From: Lonepinella koalarum
GTDB lineage: Bacteria; Pseudomonadota; Gammaproteobacteria; Enterobacterales; Pasteurellaceae
Assembly: GCF_004565475.1 (NCBI RefSeq)
Contig: NZ_SRHX01000001.1
Location: 62,001-126,000 of the forward strand
Length of the DNA: 64,000 nucleotides
Direction of reading: 5' to 3'
Part shown: one piece after another, positions 9,837 to 19,888 of the stretch
Layout: each line of letters starts with the position of its first letter
How positions within the stretch are numbered: the first letter of the stretch is position 1
Notes under the pieces: generated by a model
Database searches by the model: none
Told to the model about the DNA's origin: nothing
What the model saw: the letters and a program-made list of their open reading frames with translations, nothing else
Translations under genes and position numbers: made by a program

Positions 9837-10820
9837 ATGCCGTTTAACGCTTTTATTGCACAAGCCAATCAGTTTGGCAAACAACGTCAACCATTTTTCT
9901 TTCTGGTTGATTTCGAACAGAAAAAACCGCTGATTTTGTCCCTTGAGAAAATGGAAAAACAAGGGCTGTTTTTTGATTTACAAGGCAAAACGAATTATCC
10001 AACGGAAAAAGTGCGGTCAAAAAAAGCCTTAAATTTAACCGCACTTGCCATGTCAAAAAGTGAATATCAATGGGGTTTTGAAATCGTTCAACAAGCCTTG
10101 CAAAAGGGGAATTCCTATTTGTTAAATCTTACTTATCCCACTGAAATAAAAACTAATTTTTCTTTATTAGAGGTTTTCGAGCAAGCTCAAGCAAAGTACA
10201 AACTTTATTATCAAAATCATTTTGTTTGTTTTTCGCCAGAATGTTTTGTCAGAACACAACAAAATCAAATTGTTACTTATCCCATGAAAGGCACTATTGA
10301 CGCTACGTTACCTAATGCAGAACAACAATTAATGGCATCTCAGAAAGAGCAATCAGAGCATTACACCATTGTTGATTTAATGCGAAATGATTTAGCCACA
10401 GTGGCGGAAAATATTGAAGTTCGCCGTTTTCGTTATGTGGATCACATTGAAACCGAAAAAGGGGCGATTTTACAGACAAGCTCGGAAATTGTCGGCGAAC
10501 TCTCGGAAAATTGGCAAGAAAATGTCGGGACTATTTTAGCCAAACTTTTGCCCGCTGGCTCAATTAGTGGAGCGCCTAAAGAAAAAACGGTGGAAATTAT
10601 CCAACAAGCAGAAAAGCAAGAACGGGGTTATTATACAGGCATCTTTGGCATTTTTGACGGTGAAAACATAGACAGTGCAGTGGCTATTCGATTTATTGAA
10701 CAGTGTGGTGAGAAAATGCTTTTCCGCAGCGGTGGTGGCATCACAAGACAAAGCCAATTAGAGCAAGAATATGCTGAATTATTGCAAAAAGTTTATATTC
10801 CATTAAGGAAAGCATCATGA
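9837..10820 (+). CDS. pabB: Aminodeoxychorismate synthase component I
   Basis: Chorismate-binding enzyme that makes 4-amino-4-deoxychorismate in p-aminobenzoate/folate synthesis. At 327 aa it is a short, mainly catalytic-domain PabB. The chorismate-enzyme motifs are clear: PMKGTIDA, VDLMRNDLA, the AGSISGAPK loop, and YYTGIFG. It overlaps the next gene by 4 nt (ATGA). An internal AAGTGCGGT uptake signal at 10009-10017 is followed by a complementary copy at 10039-10047, so the pair can form a hairpin within the coding region. Confidence 0.9.
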   Translation: MPFNAFIAQANQFGKQRQPFFFLVDFEQKKPLILSLEKMEKQGLFFDLQGKTNYPTEKVRSKKALNLTALAMSKSEYQWGFEIVQQALQKGNSYLLNLTYPTEIKTNFSLLEVFEQAQAKYKLYYQNHFVCFSPECFVRTQQNQIVTYPMKGTIDATLPNAEQQLMASQKEQSEHYTIVDLMRNDLATVAENIEVRRFRYVDHIETEKGAILQTSSEIVGELSENWQENVGTILAKLLPAGSISGAPKEKTVEIIQQAEKQERGYYTGIFGIFDGENIDSAVAIRFIEQCGEKMLFRSGGGITRQSQLEQEYAELLQKVYIPLRKAS

Positions 10821-11401
10821 TATTTCCGTTATTTGAAACCATTTGTCTTGAACAGGGTATGGTTAGAAATATCGCTTTACATCAACAGCGTTATGAGAAA
10901 TCATTATCGCTATTTTATAGGGAAACTACGGTTAAAATTCACGATCTTTGGCAAATTATTGCAGAAAATAGTCAATTTTACACCGCACTTGATAGCCCTT
11001 TAATTCGTTGTCGTATTGCTTATAATCATCAACATTATGCTGTGCAATTTTTCCCTTATCAACGCAAAATCTATCGTTATTTTCAACCTGTGATTTGTGA
11101 CGATATAGATTATTCATTGAAATATCAGGATCGTTCCCTGCTCAATCAATTAGTTAAGCAAAAAGGTCAGGCTGATGAAATTATGATTATTAAAAAAGGT
11201 CATGTTACCGATTGTAGTATCGGCAATTTAGTGTTTCGTCAGGGAAAAGATTGGTTTACACCTAATACGCCATTATTAAAGGGTACGCAACGAGAGTTTT
11301 TGTTACAACAAGGCAGACTGCAAGAAATACCTATTTTAGCTGAAGATGTACATCAGTTTGACGAAATTAGGTTGATTAATGCAATGAATAGTTTAGATTA
11401 A
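10817..11401 (+). CDS. pabC: Class IV aminotransferase, aminodeoxychorismate lyase (PabC-like)
   Basis: A 194-aa PLP protein of the branched-chain aminotransferase/4-amino-4-deoxychorismate lyase fold. It begins PLFETICLEQG, has the likely PLP lysine in SLKYQDRSLL, and has DEIMIIKKGHVTDCSIGNLVF, the class IV signature. It is shorter than E. coli PabC (269 aa). It overlaps pabB by 4 nt, so the pair is translationally coupled and probably completes p-aminobenzoate synthesis. Lyase activity is inferred from context and motifs. Confidence 0.8.
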   Translation: MIFPLFETICLEQGMVRNIALHQQRYEKSLSLFYRETTVKIHDLWQIIAENSQFYTALDSPLIRCRIAYNHQHYAVQFFPYQRKIYRYFQPVICDDIDYSLKYQDRSLLNQLVKQKGQADEIMIIKKGHVTDCSIGNLVFRQGKDWFTPNTPLLKGTQREFLLQQGRLQEIPILAEDVHQFDEIRLINAMNSLD

Positions 11402-11421
11402 ATTAAATTAGGAATAAAGAG

Positions 11422-12054
11422 ATGGATTTACACAATATTCGAGAAGATTACAGTAAACAGGCGTTATCTCGTAAACAATGCCTTGCCGATCCATTAAAAC
11501 AATTTGAACATTGGTTAAATGAAGCGATAACCGCTAAAGTATGTGAGCCAACCGCGATGAATGTGGCAACGGTGAATGAACAAGGTAAGCCAACTAGCCG
11601 AGTGGTGTTGTTAAAAGAAGTGAATGAGCAAGGGTTTGTTTTCTTTACTAATTATCACAGTCAAAAGGGTCGAGCGTTGCAACATACACCGTTTACGGCT
11701 TTAAATTTCTTTTGGGGTGAATTAGAGCGACAAGTCAGAATTGAAGGTCGAGTGGAAAAATTACCCGCTGTACAATCCGATGAATATTTTGCATCACGTC
11801 CTTATACCAGTCGAGTAGGGGCATGGGCGAGTGAGCAAAGTGCGGTGATTTCTAGCAAAAATGTGTTATTAGCCAAGGCGGCACAGATAGCAGCTAAACA
11901 CCCATTAAATGTGCCACGTCCACCGCATTGGGGTGGTTATATCGTGATTCCTGAGATGATCGAATTTTGGCAAGGTCGCCCGAGCCGCCTACATGATCGT
12001 ATTCGTTATCGGTTGGAAAAAGAGCATTGGGTGATAGAAAGATTATCGCCATAA
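11422..12054 (+). CDS. pdxH: Pyridoxamine 5'-phosphate oxidase
   Basis: FMN enzyme that oxidises pyridoxamine or pyridoxine phosphate to PLP. The 210-aa product begins [20 protein letters not shown] and includes the FMN-site segments SRVVLLKEV and the C-terminal [15 protein letters not shown] signature. AGGA lies about 10 nt before the ATG. It follows the PLP-dependent PabC-like gene by 20 nt and may be co-transcribed. Confidence 0.95.
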   Translation: MDLHNIREDYSKQALSRKQCLADPLKQFEHWLNEAITAKVCEPTAMNVATVNEQGKPTSRVVLLKEVNEQGFVFFTNYHSQKGRALQHTPFTALNFFWGELERQVRIEGRVEKLPAVQSDEYFASRPYTSRVGAWASEQSAVISSKNVLLAKAAQIAAKHPLNVPRPPHWGGYIVIPEMIEFWQGRPSRLHDRIRYRLEKEHWVIERLSP

Positions 12055-12069
12055 GTCGAAAATAAGATG

Positions 12070-12098
12070 TTGCATTTAGCGTAAAAATTGATTAGTAT
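12070..12098 (+). promoter_or_regulatory. Candidate promoter for an antisense RNA
   Basis: TTGCAT (12070-12075) and TAGTAT (12093-12098) are 17 nt apart, just downstream of pdxH. Transcription would start near 12105 and run antisense across the small ORF at 12152-12211. Confidence 0.55.
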
Positions 12099-12151
12099 TT
12101 AGGAACTGCCTAGCGGTAGCTGCTACTACCACTAGGACTTTAGTTAAATTA

Positions 12152-12211
12152 TTAGTAGGCGGGTAGAGCCATAGCTAATAAGATAACAAGGATTAACAAC
12201 TTAATTATCAT
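12152..12211 (-). CDS. Candidate Ibs-like type I toxin peptide (19 aa)
   Basis: ORF of 19 residues: MIIKLLILVILLAMALPAY. It has an AAAAAGGA ribosome site 8 nt before the ATG. Length, a single hydrophobic span, a basic residue near the N-terminus and the terminal Pro-Ala-Tyr resemble remembered Ibs toxins of E. coli, which are 18-19 residue membrane peptides often ending in -AY or -TY. The opposite strand carries a promoter and terminator that would give a fully overlapping antisense RNA. It lies between pdxH and dprA. Homology is judged by eye; a chance hydrophobic ORF is the alternative. Confidence 0.55.
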   Translation of the reverse strand: MIIKLLILVILLAMALPAY

Positions 12212-12232
12212 AATCCAGTTCCTTTTTGTAAG

Positions 12233-12257
12233 CCCCACTCTAGACAGCGTGGGGTTT
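12233..12257 (+). terminator. Hairpin terminator between pdxH and dprA
   Basis: CCCCAC (12233-12238) and GTGGGG (12249-12254) form a 6-bp GC-rich stem followed by TTT. It could end the pdxH transcript and/or the candidate antisense RNA. Confidence 0.6.
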
Positions 12258-12286
12258 GCTGTTTCTAGCCCTACGCTAGATGGTTC

Positions 12287-13393
12287 TTATAATCGTCGTT
12301 TATATAGCCCCCTTTCACATTCAATGAGTTCTTCTAATTCTAGCGTCAATAATTGCCCTAACAGGACATCAACTGAAATTTTGGACTGTTCCGCCAGTTC
12401 ATCAATACTAATGGGGTTATAGCCGATTAAAGCATATAAATCAGGATATGTTGGCTCAATAACATTAAAAGGTAACTCTGTATTTTGACTAGTCGTGTTG
12501 GGAGCAAAGCCATTCATGGGTAACGAATAAGGAGCGAGATTTTCAATAATATCCTGCACCGATTCCACTAAATTTGCCCCTTGTTTAATCAGATGATGGC
12601 AGCCTTGGCTATATTGATTATGCAAATTACCAGGTAAGGCAAATACATCTCGATTTTGCTCTAGGGCATAACGGGCGGTAATCAATGATCCGCTTTTTTG
12701 ATTCGCTTCAACCACCAACACGCCTTGCGACATGCCACTAATAATGCGGTTTCGTCTTGGGAAATTAGTGGCAACAGGCGGTTGGTTGGGTAAAAATTCT
12801 GATACCAACGTGCCATTATTCACTAGAATTTGTTCCGCTAATCCTTTATGCCGACTGGGATAAATTTGTTGTAATCCACTGCCTAATACAGCAATCGTTT
12901 TGCTTTGCATTTCAACTACTGCTTTGTGTGCGAAACCGTCAATTCCAATCGCTAATCCACTGGTAACAATAAATCCTGATCGAATCAATTCTGTGGCAAA
13001 ATATTTAGCCCAATATTCACCGTAATTAGAGCAATCCCGACTACCTACAATCGCCAGTTGAGCCAGATTTAGATTTTCCACATTGCCTTTTACAAACAAC
13101 AAGGGCGGAACGGAATTAATTTGCTTTAATAATTGCGGATATTCTGCTTGATAGTAAGCCACAATATGATGATTTGTATCAGTTTGTTGCCATTCTAGTG
13201 CTGGTTCAATATATTTTTGCTCTGGTTGAAACCAACGTTGAATTTGTTTTGCTTGCCAACCAATGTGATGAAAAGCGGTTTCATCGTAATCTAACAGGGT
13301 TTGTGGTGTGATTTGAGTTAAAATTTCTTGAATTGCATTTGCACCAAGATTAGGTACTTGCATTAGACGTAATAAGAGTTCGATATTTTGCAT
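12287..13393 (-). CDS. dprA: DNA processing protein DprA (Smf)
   Basis: Competence protein that binds incoming single-stranded DNA and loads RecA. The 368-aa product has an N-terminal helical domain, a Rossmann-like core with [18 protein letters not shown] and [13 protein letters not shown], the [13 protein letters not shown] and [13 protein letters not shown] segments, and a C-terminal winged helix. It fits the abundant uptake signals in the window, since Pasteurellaceae are naturally transformable. Confidence 0.95.
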   Translation of the reverse strand: MQNIELLLRLMQVPNLGANAIQEILTQITPQTLLDYDETAFHHIGWQAKQIQRWFQPEQKYIEPALEWQQTDTNHHIVAYYQAEYPQLLKQINSVPPLLFVKGNVENLNLAQLAIVGSRDCSNYGEYWAKYFATELIRSGFIVTSGLAIGIDGFAHKAVVEMQSKTIAVLGSGLQQIYPSRHKGLAEQILVNNGTLVSEFLPNQPPVATNFPRRNRIISGMSQGVLVVEANQKSGSLITARYALEQNRDVFALPGNLHNQYSQGCHHLIKQGANLVESVQDIIENLAPYSLPMNGFAPNTTSQNTELPFNVIEPTYPDLYALIGYNPISIDELAEQSKISVDVLLGQLLTLELEELIECERGLYKRRL

Positions 13394-13564
13394 GAGAATG
13401 ATAAAAGTGCGGTTGGTTTTTCGGAAATTTTAGGTTATAAGTCGAAAGGAAAAGAGTCGAGATTTTTTGCTGGATTTTGGAATCAAGATCACAAAATTTC
13501 ATTTTTTGACTAACAGTCATTTTTCTCTTATTATGCTCAAAATTTACAACATAAAGGATATGTC

Positions 13565-15067
13565 ATGAATATATTTGCAATCGCACGCAATAGTGAGGGA
13601 CACAGTTTCGGGATCAATGCCAAAATGGCAAACCGTCATGGCTTAATCGCTGGGGCAACGGGGACAGGGAAAACCGTCACTTTGCGTAAATTAGCGGAAG
13701 AATTTAGTGATAACGGCGTACCTGTATTTTTGGTCGATGTAAAAGGCGATCTTTCAGGTATGACGGTGAAAGGTATCATGCAAGGCAAAATTGCGGAACG
13801 TATTGAACAATTTAGCTTAGGTGGTGAAAACTATTTAAACAGTTATCCAGTTTCTTTTTGGGATGTATTCGGTGAAACAGGGATTCCATTACGTACCACA
13901 ATCTCGGAAATGGGTCCATTATTGCTTTCTCGTTTATTAAATCTCAATCCAACTCAAGAAGGCTTATTAAATATTCTATTCCGTGTGGCAGACGATAAAG
14001 GGTTGTTGCTTATTGATTTGAAAGATCTGCGTGCGATGTTGAAATATCTCGCCGATAACGCTAAGGAATTTCAATTACAATATGGCAATATTTCCGCTGC
14101 CAGTGTGGGGGCAATTCAGCGTTCCTTATTGACCCTTGAAAATGAGGGGGCGGAAAAATTATTTGGTGAGCCTGCATTAAATTTGGAAGACTGGTTACAA
14201 ACTCGTGATGGACGTGGCGTAATTAATATTTTGAATTCAGAAAAATTAATTAATTCATCTCGTATGTACAGTGCCTTTTTGTTGTGGTTAATGGCTGAAT
14301 TATTTGAGCAATTACCTGAAGTGGGTGATCCAGATAAACCAAAATTTGTGATGTTCTTTGATGAAGCTCATTTGTTATTTGATGGTGCCCCAAGTGTCTT
14401 AATTGAAAAAGTGGAGCAAGTAGTCCGTTTAATTCGTTCTAAAGGCGTCGGCATTTATTTTGTCACGCAAAATCCATTAGATTTGCCAGACACCGTGTTA
14501 GGTCAACTGGGTAATCGTGTCCAACATGCGTTGCGAGCCTTTACGCCAAGAGATCAAAAAGCGGTGAAAACTGCAGCCGAAACGTTCAGAACGAATAAAA
14601 AGGTAAATGTGGTGGAAGCTATTACTACCTTAGGCGTAGGCGAGGCGTTAGTTTCATTCCTAGATGAAAAAGGGATGCCAACACCAGTGGAAATTGCGAC
14701 CATTTATCCACCAAAAAGCCAGCTTACACCATTAACGCAAGAGCAACGTCAAGCGTGGGTTAAAGATGATGATTTGTTTGCTTATTATAACAATTATGTA
14801 GATAACCATTCTGCCTTTGAGATGTTAGCAGAACAAGCTAATTTAAATCAAGTGGCACAACAACAAGCCCAACAAGCGGAACAACAAGAAAGCGAGGGTG
14901 TATTGGGTTCGTTGAGTCGAATGATTTTTGGTACTAAAAAACGCGGCGAAAAATTAACCGTGACAGAAGAAATTGTCAGTGGTTTAAGTAAATCGGTTGG
15001 GCGAAGTATTCGTTCTCAAATTACCAAGCAGATTACTCGTGGGATTTTGGGGGCGTTGCAGAAGTAA
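13565..15067 (+). CDS. yjgR: HerA-like ATPase of the YjgR family (DUF853)
   Basis: Predicted cytoplasmic P-loop ATPase related to HerA/FtsK. The 500-aa product has Walker A GATGTGKT at residues 30-37 and Walker B FVMFFDEAHLLF, followed by an arginine-finger region (RSKGVGIYFVTQNP). A Gln-rich linker (QVAQQQAQQAEQQ) and a basic tail close the protein. The start has AAGGA about 8 nt upstream. The cellular role of YjgR is not established. Confidence 0.85.
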   Translation: MNIFAIARNSEGHSFGINAKMANRHGLIAGATGTGKTVTLRKLAEEFSDNGVPVFLVDVKGDLSGMTVKGIMQGKIAERIEQFSLGGENYLNSYPVSFWDVFGETGIPLRTTISEMGPLLLSRLLNLNPTQEGLLNILFRVADDKGLLLIDLKDLRAMLKYLADNAKEFQLQYGNISAASVGAIQRSLLTLENEGAEKLFGEPALNLEDWLQTRDGRGVINILNSEKLINSSRMYSAFLLWLMAELFEQLPEVGDPDKPKFVMFFDEAHLLFDGAPSVLIEKVEQVVRLIRSKGVGIYFVTQNPLDLPDTVLGQLGNRVQHALRAFTPRDQKAVKTAAETFRTNKKVNVVEAITTLGVGEALVSFLDEKGMPTPVEIATIYPPKSQLTPLTQEQRQAWVKDDDLFAYYNNYVDNHSAFEMLAEQANLNQVAQQQAQQAEQQESEGVLGSLSRMIFGTKKRGEKLTVTEEIVSGLSKSVGRSIRSQITKQITRGILGALQK

Positions 15068-15070
15068 CAA

Positions 15071-15112
15071 AAATGGCGGTCAAAAAATCATTTTATTTTT
15101 GATCGCCATTTC
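15071..15112. terminator. Bidirectional terminator between yjgR and gltS
   Basis: Long stem AAATGGCGGTCAAAAA / TTTTTGATCGCCATTT with one mismatch, between converging genes, T-rich on both exits. Confidence 0.85.
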
Positions 15113-15123
15113 TATTTATTGTT

Positions 15124-16350
15124 CTAGCTAATTCCTAACATATGTTTTGCTATAGATAAGAATTGTGTAATAATCACTGCATTGGTGATATTACTAATAA
15201 ATCCTCCGATCACTGGCACCACAAAAAAGGCGAGAGACGAATAACGGTATTTTTTACATACACTTTGCATCGTTGTCATTGCCACTGGAACCGCCCCTAA
15301 ACTAAAACCCGTATGCCCAACAGCCATTACTGCGGCATCATAATTTTTGCCTAATAATTTAAACGTCAAGAAATAACAGAAGATCAATACTAATACGACT
15401 TGAGCTGAAAGTAAGCATAATAAGGCTAAACCTAAATTGGATAAATGCCATAGTTTCATAGTGATAATTGACATTGACACAAATAAACCTAAAGCAAATT
15501 CACCTACGGTATCCATTGCTTCATATAAAGTTTGATGATCTTTAGTGCTGATATCGCATAATAAGCGGACAATAATACCACCGAACATACAGCTGACGTG
15601 GATAGGAAAATTCACGTCATAATGTTTTAAAATAGAATTAATCACCTGCCCTAAACCTAAAGCAATACAAAGCAGAAATACGGCATTGATCACTTCCGAT
15701 TTATTTAGATAAAGTCGTTTGGCTTGGGTAGGTAGATTTTCATTTAGGGTTTGTTTTATACTGGAAGTATCTAATTTATGACGTTTAATAATAAAGTTAC
15801 CAAAAGGTCCGCCCAATACGCAACCTACAATTAAACCAAATGTGGCGGACGCAATAGCCACTTCCATTGCTCCTATTGCTCCGGCTTCCTCTGCCAATGG
15901 TGCAAATGAGGCTGCATTACCGTGACCTCCAGTCATTGGGATACTACCAGTCATTAAAGAAATGAGTGGATTAACATTCATCATATCACCAATACCAAGA
16001 GAAATGATGTTTTGCATAATAGCTAATAAGGCGGCTAATACAGCAAATATAATAATTAACTTACCTCCTTTTTTCAGTAAAGACACATTGGCAGCACTAC
16101 CACAAGCCGCAAAGAAAAGACAATAGAAAAATTGGTTAATGGTTTGGTAATCAAATTTTAATTCAACGATATGAGTTGAATAAAGCAGTAAGGAAATAAT
16201 AGAAAATATCGTTCCTCCTACAACAGAAGCTGGTAAACAATATTTTCTTAATATGGGGAATATATGACGCAACCAATCACCGAAATAAATGGCGATAACA
16301 GCTAGCCCTAAGGTTTCAAACATACTTATTGTTACAGATGTTGTTTCCAT
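15124..16350 (-). CDS. gltS: Sodium/glutamate symporter GltS
   Basis: Inner-membrane Na+/glutamate carrier with about ten membrane segments in two inverted halves. Gly-rich re-entrant loop motifs are visible: MTGSIPMTGGHGNAASFAP and AVGHTGFSLGAVPVAMTTMQ. The start at 16350 (METTSVTISMFETLGLA) is chosen over 16389 because GGAGG lies 7 nt upstream of it; the product is then 408 aa, close to E. coli GltS (401). Confidence 0.93.
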   Translation of the reverse strand: METTSVTISMFETLGLAVIAIYFGDWLRHIFPILRKYCLPASVVGGTIFSIISLLLYSTHIVELKFDYQTINQFFYCLFFAACGSAANVSLLKKGGKLIIIFAVLAALLAIMQNIISLGIGDMMNVNPLISLMTGSIPMTGGHGNAASFAPLAEEAGAIGAMEVAIASATFGLIVGCVLGGPFGNFIIKRHKLDTSSIKQTLNENLPTQAKRLYLNKSEVINAVFLLCIALGLGQVINSILKHYDVNFPIHVSCMFGGIIVRLLCDISTKDHQTLYEAMDTVGEFALGLFVSMSIITMKLWHLSNLGLALLCLLSAQVVLVLIFCYFLTFKLLGKNYDAAVMAVGHTGFSLGAVPVAMTTMQSVCKKYRYSSLAFFVVPVIGGFISNITNAVIITQFLSIAKHMLGIS

Positions 16351-16534
16351 TTTATCCTCCAAAAATATCAATGAATTATATTTTAACAAAAATGTAACAA
16401 TAATACTGTTTTGTCAAATGATATTTTGTATTTTTGATAAATAACGTTATATGCAATCTGTATAAATAGGTTGATTTTTTTGGGGGGCTTTCATTGTATC
16501 TATCTTTGGTATAAAGAATACTGGTTTTAAAAAC

Positions 16535-16571
16535 AAAAGTGCGGTGAAAAATAAAAATTCACCGCACTTTT
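16535..16571 (-). terminator. Uptake-signal-pair terminator downstream of pckA
   Basis: AAAAGTGCGGTGAA (16535-16548) faces TTCACCGCACTTTT (16558-16571), a 14-bp perfect stem made of two uptake signals, 20 nt after the pckA stop. Confidence 0.85.
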
Positions 16572-16590
16572 GAGTGACTATAGCGAATAT

Positions 16591-18207
16591 TTACGCTTTT
16601 GGACCTGCGGCCACTAACGCTTTACCTTCCGCAGTTACCGTATATTTTTCAAAGTTTTTCACAAAACGGTTAGCTAAATCTTCTGCTTTTGCTTGCCATT
16701 GTGCTTTGTCTGCATAAGTATCACGTGGATCTAAAATTGCAGGATCAACGTTTGGTAAGGCAGTTGGCACTGCTACATTGAAGATTGGCAATGTTTTGGT
16801 TTCTGCTTTGTCGATTGAACCGTCTAAGATTGCATCGATAATACCACGCGTATCTTTGATTGAAATACGTTTACCCGTACCGTTCCAGCCAGTGTTCACA
16901 AGATAGGCTTCAGCCCCTGCTGCTTCCATACGTTTTACTAATACTTCAGCATATTGGGTTGGGTGTAAACTTAAGAATGCCGCACCGAAACAGGCTGAGA
17001 ATGTAGGGGTAGGTTCTGTGATACCACGTTCTGTACCGGCTAATTTAGCTGTGAAACCAGATAAGAAGTAGTATTTAGTTTGTTCTGGGGTTAATTTAGA
17101 TACTGGCGGTAATACACCGAACGCATCTGCGGTTAAGAAGATCACTTTTTTCGCATGACCTGCTTTAGATACTGGTTCAACAATGTTTTCAATATGATAA
17201 ATTGGATAAGAAACACGCGTGTTTTCAGTTTTTGAACCGTCAGCAAAGTCAACAGAACCATCTGCACGAACCACCACGTTTTCTAATAATGCATCACGTT
17301 TGATCGCACCATAGATGTCTGGTTCGTTTTCTTTAGATAGGTTGATGGTTTTCGCATAGCAACCGCCCTCGTAGTTGAATACACCGTCATCGTCCCAACC
17401 ATGCTCATCATCACCGATAAGTTTACGTTTAGGGTCGGTTGAAAGGGTGGTTTTACCTGTGCCAGATAAGCCGAAGAATACGGCTACGTCGCCTTTTTCG
17501 CCCACGTTGGCAGAACAGTGCATGGATGCGACGCCACGTAATGGTAAGAAGTAGTTCATCATTGAGAACATACCTTTTTTCATTTCACCGCCGTACCAAG
17601 TACCACCGATTAATTGCACGCCTTCAGTAAGGTTAAAGGCAATGAAGTTTTCGCTGTTTAAGCCTTGTTCTTTCCAATTTGGATTGGTGACTTTAGAACC
17701 ATTCATGACCACGAAATCAGGTTTGAAGTTAGCTAATTCAGCGTCGCTTGGGCGAATGAACATATTTTTCACAAAATGAGCTTGCCATGCCACTTCAGTG
17801 ACGATACGCACCGCTAAACGTGTATCTTCGTTTGCACCACAAAACGCATCAACTACAAATAAACGTTTACCAGAAAGCTGGTTAGTGACTAATGATTTTA
17901 AACTTTTCCAAGTTTCTTGATTCATTGGTTTGTTGTCGTTTTTGGCTGCATCACTTGTCCACCATACGGTGTCTTTTGATTTGTCATCTAACACAATATA
18001 TTTATCTTTTGGTGAACGACCTGTGAAAATACCGGTATCAACGGCTACTGCGCCCGTTGTGGTGACGATACCTTTTTCATAGCCTTGTAAATCTTCTTTG
18101 GTTTCTTCTGCAAATAGAAATTCATAACTTGGGTTATGAACAATTTCTGTTACACCATTGATACCAAGATCACTAAGTTCTTTAATTACTTTATTTAAGT
18201 CAGTCAT
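16591..18207 (-). CDS. pckA: Phosphoenolpyruvate carboxykinase (ATP)
   Basis: Interconverts oxaloacetate and PEP. In many anaerobically grown Pasteurellaceae it runs in the CO2-fixing direction toward succinate. The 538-aa product carries the P-loop [11 protein letters not shown], the [11 protein letters not shown] metal site, [15 protein letters not shown] and the [15 protein letters not shown] segment. The upstream region holds a near-consensus CRP site and a perfect FNR box, consistent with control by carbon source and oxygen. Confidence 0.97.
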   Translation of the reverse strand: MTDLNKVIKELSDLGINGVTEIVHNPSYEFLFAEETKEDLQGYEKGIVTTTGAVAVDTGIFTGRSPKDKYIVLDDKSKDTVWWTSDAAKNDNKPMNQETWKSLKSLVTNQLSGKRLFVVDAFCGANEDTRLAVRIVTEVAWQAHFVKNMFIRPSDAELANFKPDFVVMNGSKVTNPNWKEQGLNSENFIAFNLTEGVQLIGGTWYGGEMKKGMFSMMNYFLPLRGVASMHCSANVGEKGDVAVFFGLSGTGKTTLSTDPKRKLIGDDEHGWDDDGVFNYEGGCYAKTINLSKENEPDIYGAIKRDALLENVVVRADGSVDFADGSKTENTRVSYPIYHIENIVEPVSKAGHAKKVIFLTADAFGVLPPVSKLTPEQTKYYFLSGFTAKLAGTERGITEPTPTFSACFGAAFLSLHPTQYAEVLVKRMEAAGAEAYLVNTGWNGTGKRISIKDTRGIIDAILDGSIDKAETKTLPIFNVAVPTALPNVDPAILDPRDTYADKAQWQAKAEDLANRFVKNFEKYTVTAEGKALVAAGPKA

Positions 18208-18246
18208 ACATTACCTCATTAGAGTTAGAAAATTAAAAGATAAGCT

Positions 18247-18292
18247 ATTCTATTACTTTTTGAGAAGAAAAAACGTTAACTAGATCAAATTT
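18247..18292 (-). promoter_or_regulatory. pckA promoter with class II CRP site
   Basis: On the minus strand the 22-bp sequence at 18292-18271 matches 18 of 22 positions of the E. coli CRP consensus (core TTTGATCTAGTTAAC). A TAGAAT -10 lies at 18252-18247; a start near 18240 puts the CRP centre at about -41.5, the class II position. The -35 is weak, as expected for CRP-dependent promoters. Confidence 0.7.
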
Positions 18293-18323
18293 TTGAAAAA
18301 ATTTTGGAGTTTTATATGTTTTT

Positions 18324-18337
18324 TTGATATGGATCAA
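18324..18337. promoter_or_regulatory. FNR box upstream of pckA
   Basis: TTGATATGGATCAA is a perfect match to the FNR consensus TTGAT-N4-ATCAA. It also forms part of a longer inverted repeat, GATATGGAT / ATCCATATC (18326-18352). It is centred about 90 nt upstream of the inferred pckA start. Confidence 0.65.
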
Positions 18338-18421
18338 GTTGAAATCCATATCATCTATCAGTTCATCAATATTCTCCGTTAACTAAAGAACAAACTGATA
18401 AATTTCTCTTTAAATAAAATA

Positions 18422-19798
18422 TTATTTCTTTTTCACCGGTCGTTGCCAGCCTTGAATATGGTGTTGTGGCACACGGCTAATGACAAGTTCATTTTCACTT
18501 ACATCTCTGGTGATCGTTGTACCCGCACCGATTGTTGCACCATCTGCAATCTTCACTGGGGCAACCAGTTGACAGTCAGAACCGACAAATACATTATCCC
18601 CAATTACGGTTTTAAATTTATTGGCACCATCATAATTACAAGTAATGACACCCGCACCGACATTTACATTGGTGCCGATTTCTGCGTCTCCCACATAAGT
18701 TAAGTGATTAACTTTTGAACCTTTACCAATACTGGCTTTTTTGATTTCCACAAAGTTACCAATATGGGTTTCTGCAGCGAGTTCTGCCCCCGGGCGTAAA
18801 CGGCTGAAAGGTCCGATAGACGATTTTTCGCCGATGACGCAGTCTTCCAACACAGAATAAGGTTTAATTTCAACATTATCCCCTACGATCACATTTTTTA
18901 GTACGCAACCGGAACTAATTTTTACCCCATTACCTAATTGTACTTTGCCTTCAATAATCACATTAATATCAATTTCGCAATCTTTGCCATGGCTTAATTC
19001 ACCACGTAAATCAAAGCGTTCAGGATCCGCTAAGCTCACACCTGCTAATAATAAACGGCTAGCTTGTTTACGTTGGTAATAACGTTCTAACGCATTAAGT
19101 TGCAAACGATTATTTGCCCCCTCTACTTCCATAATGTCATCTGCTATCACCGCCGCAACTTGACAACCGTCTTGATTTGCCAGCCCGATCACGTCCGTCA
19201 TATAGTATTCACCTTGAGCATTGTTATTATTTAAACGGCTTAACCATTTTTTGAAACTTGCTCCGTCTGATACCATCACCCCCGTGTTTACTTCGTTAAT
19301 TTTTAATTGTTCAGGATTGGCATCTTTTTGTTCAACAATCGCCACTACGGAACCATTTTGACGAATAATTCGTCCGTAGCCTGTAGGGTTATCTAGTTGC
19401 ACAGTTAATAACGCAATGCCATTTTGCGGTTTAGCTGCAATTAATTTTTGTAAGGTTTCTGGTGTAATTAAAGGGGCGTCACCATACAGCATGACAATAT
19501 TTTCATCATCGTTAAAAAACGGTGCAGCTTGTTGCATGGCGTGTCCCGTACCTAATTGTTCTGCTTGGAAAACCCAATTTACAGGCTCATCCGCTAAACA
19601 TTGTTTTAATAAATCTGCACCGTGTCCATAAATTAAATGAATTTGTTCAGCATTGAGTTGCTTTGCAGTATCAATCACGTGCTTCACCATTGGCTTGCCA
19701 GCTACCTTGTGCAACACTTTAGGTAAATCAGAATACATTCTGGTGCCTTTGCCTGCGGCGAGAATCACTACGCTTAATTTATTGTTAGATTGGGTCAT
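18422..19798 (-). CDS. glmU: Bifunctional GlcNAc-1-P uridylyltransferase / GlcN-1-P acetyltransferase
   Basis: Makes UDP-GlcNAc for peptidoglycan and LPS. The 458-aa product has the N-terminal nucleotidyltransferase motif [18 protein letters not shown] near residues 13-30 and a C-terminal left-handed beta helix with hexapeptide repeats (for example [20 protein letters not shown]). Length is typical. It faces away from anmK, which recycles a peptidoglycan sugar. Confidence 0.97.
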   Translation of the reverse strand: MTQSNNKLSVVILAAGKGTRMYSDLPKVLHKVAGKPMVKHVIDTAKQLNAEQIHLIYGHGADLLKQCLADEPVNWVFQAEQLGTGHAMQQAAPFFNDDENIVMLYGDAPLITPETLQKLIAAKPQNGIALLTVQLDNPTGYGRIIRQNGSVVAIVEQKDANPEQLKINEVNTGVMVSDGASFKKWLSRLNNNNAQGEYYMTDVIGLANQDGCQVAAVIADDIMEVEGANNRLQLNALERYYQRKQASRLLLAGVSLADPERFDLRGELSHGKDCEIDINVIIEGKVQLGNGVKISSGCVLKNVIVGDNVEIKPYSVLEDCVIGEKSSIGPFSRLRPGAELAAETHIGNFVEIKKASIGKGSKVNHLTYVGDAEIGTNVNVGAGVITCNYDGANKFKTVIGDNVFVGSDCQLVAPVKIADGATIGAGTTITRDVSENELVISRVPQHHIQGWQRPVKKK

Positions 19799-19888
19799 CT
19801 TGATATTCTCAACATTGGATTAAACTGCGGTCTATTTTACACGGATTTTGTGAAATGATCTAATATGACTATAATATAATATATCGCC

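Larger units (their letters stand above)
12105..12257 (+). ncRNA. Candidate Sib-like antisense RNA
   Basis: A predicted transcript of about 150 nt would start after the 12070-12098 promoter. It would open with a hairpin (CCTAGCGGTAG / CTACCACTAGG, 12109-12136), cover the whole small hydrophobic ORF and its ribosome binding site on the other strand, and end at the CCCCAC/GTGGGG hairpin (12233-12254). Size and layout match the known E. coli Sib antitoxin RNAs (about 140 nt). Expression is inferred, not shown. The alternative is that the hairpins are the pdxH 3' end. Confidence 0.5.
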
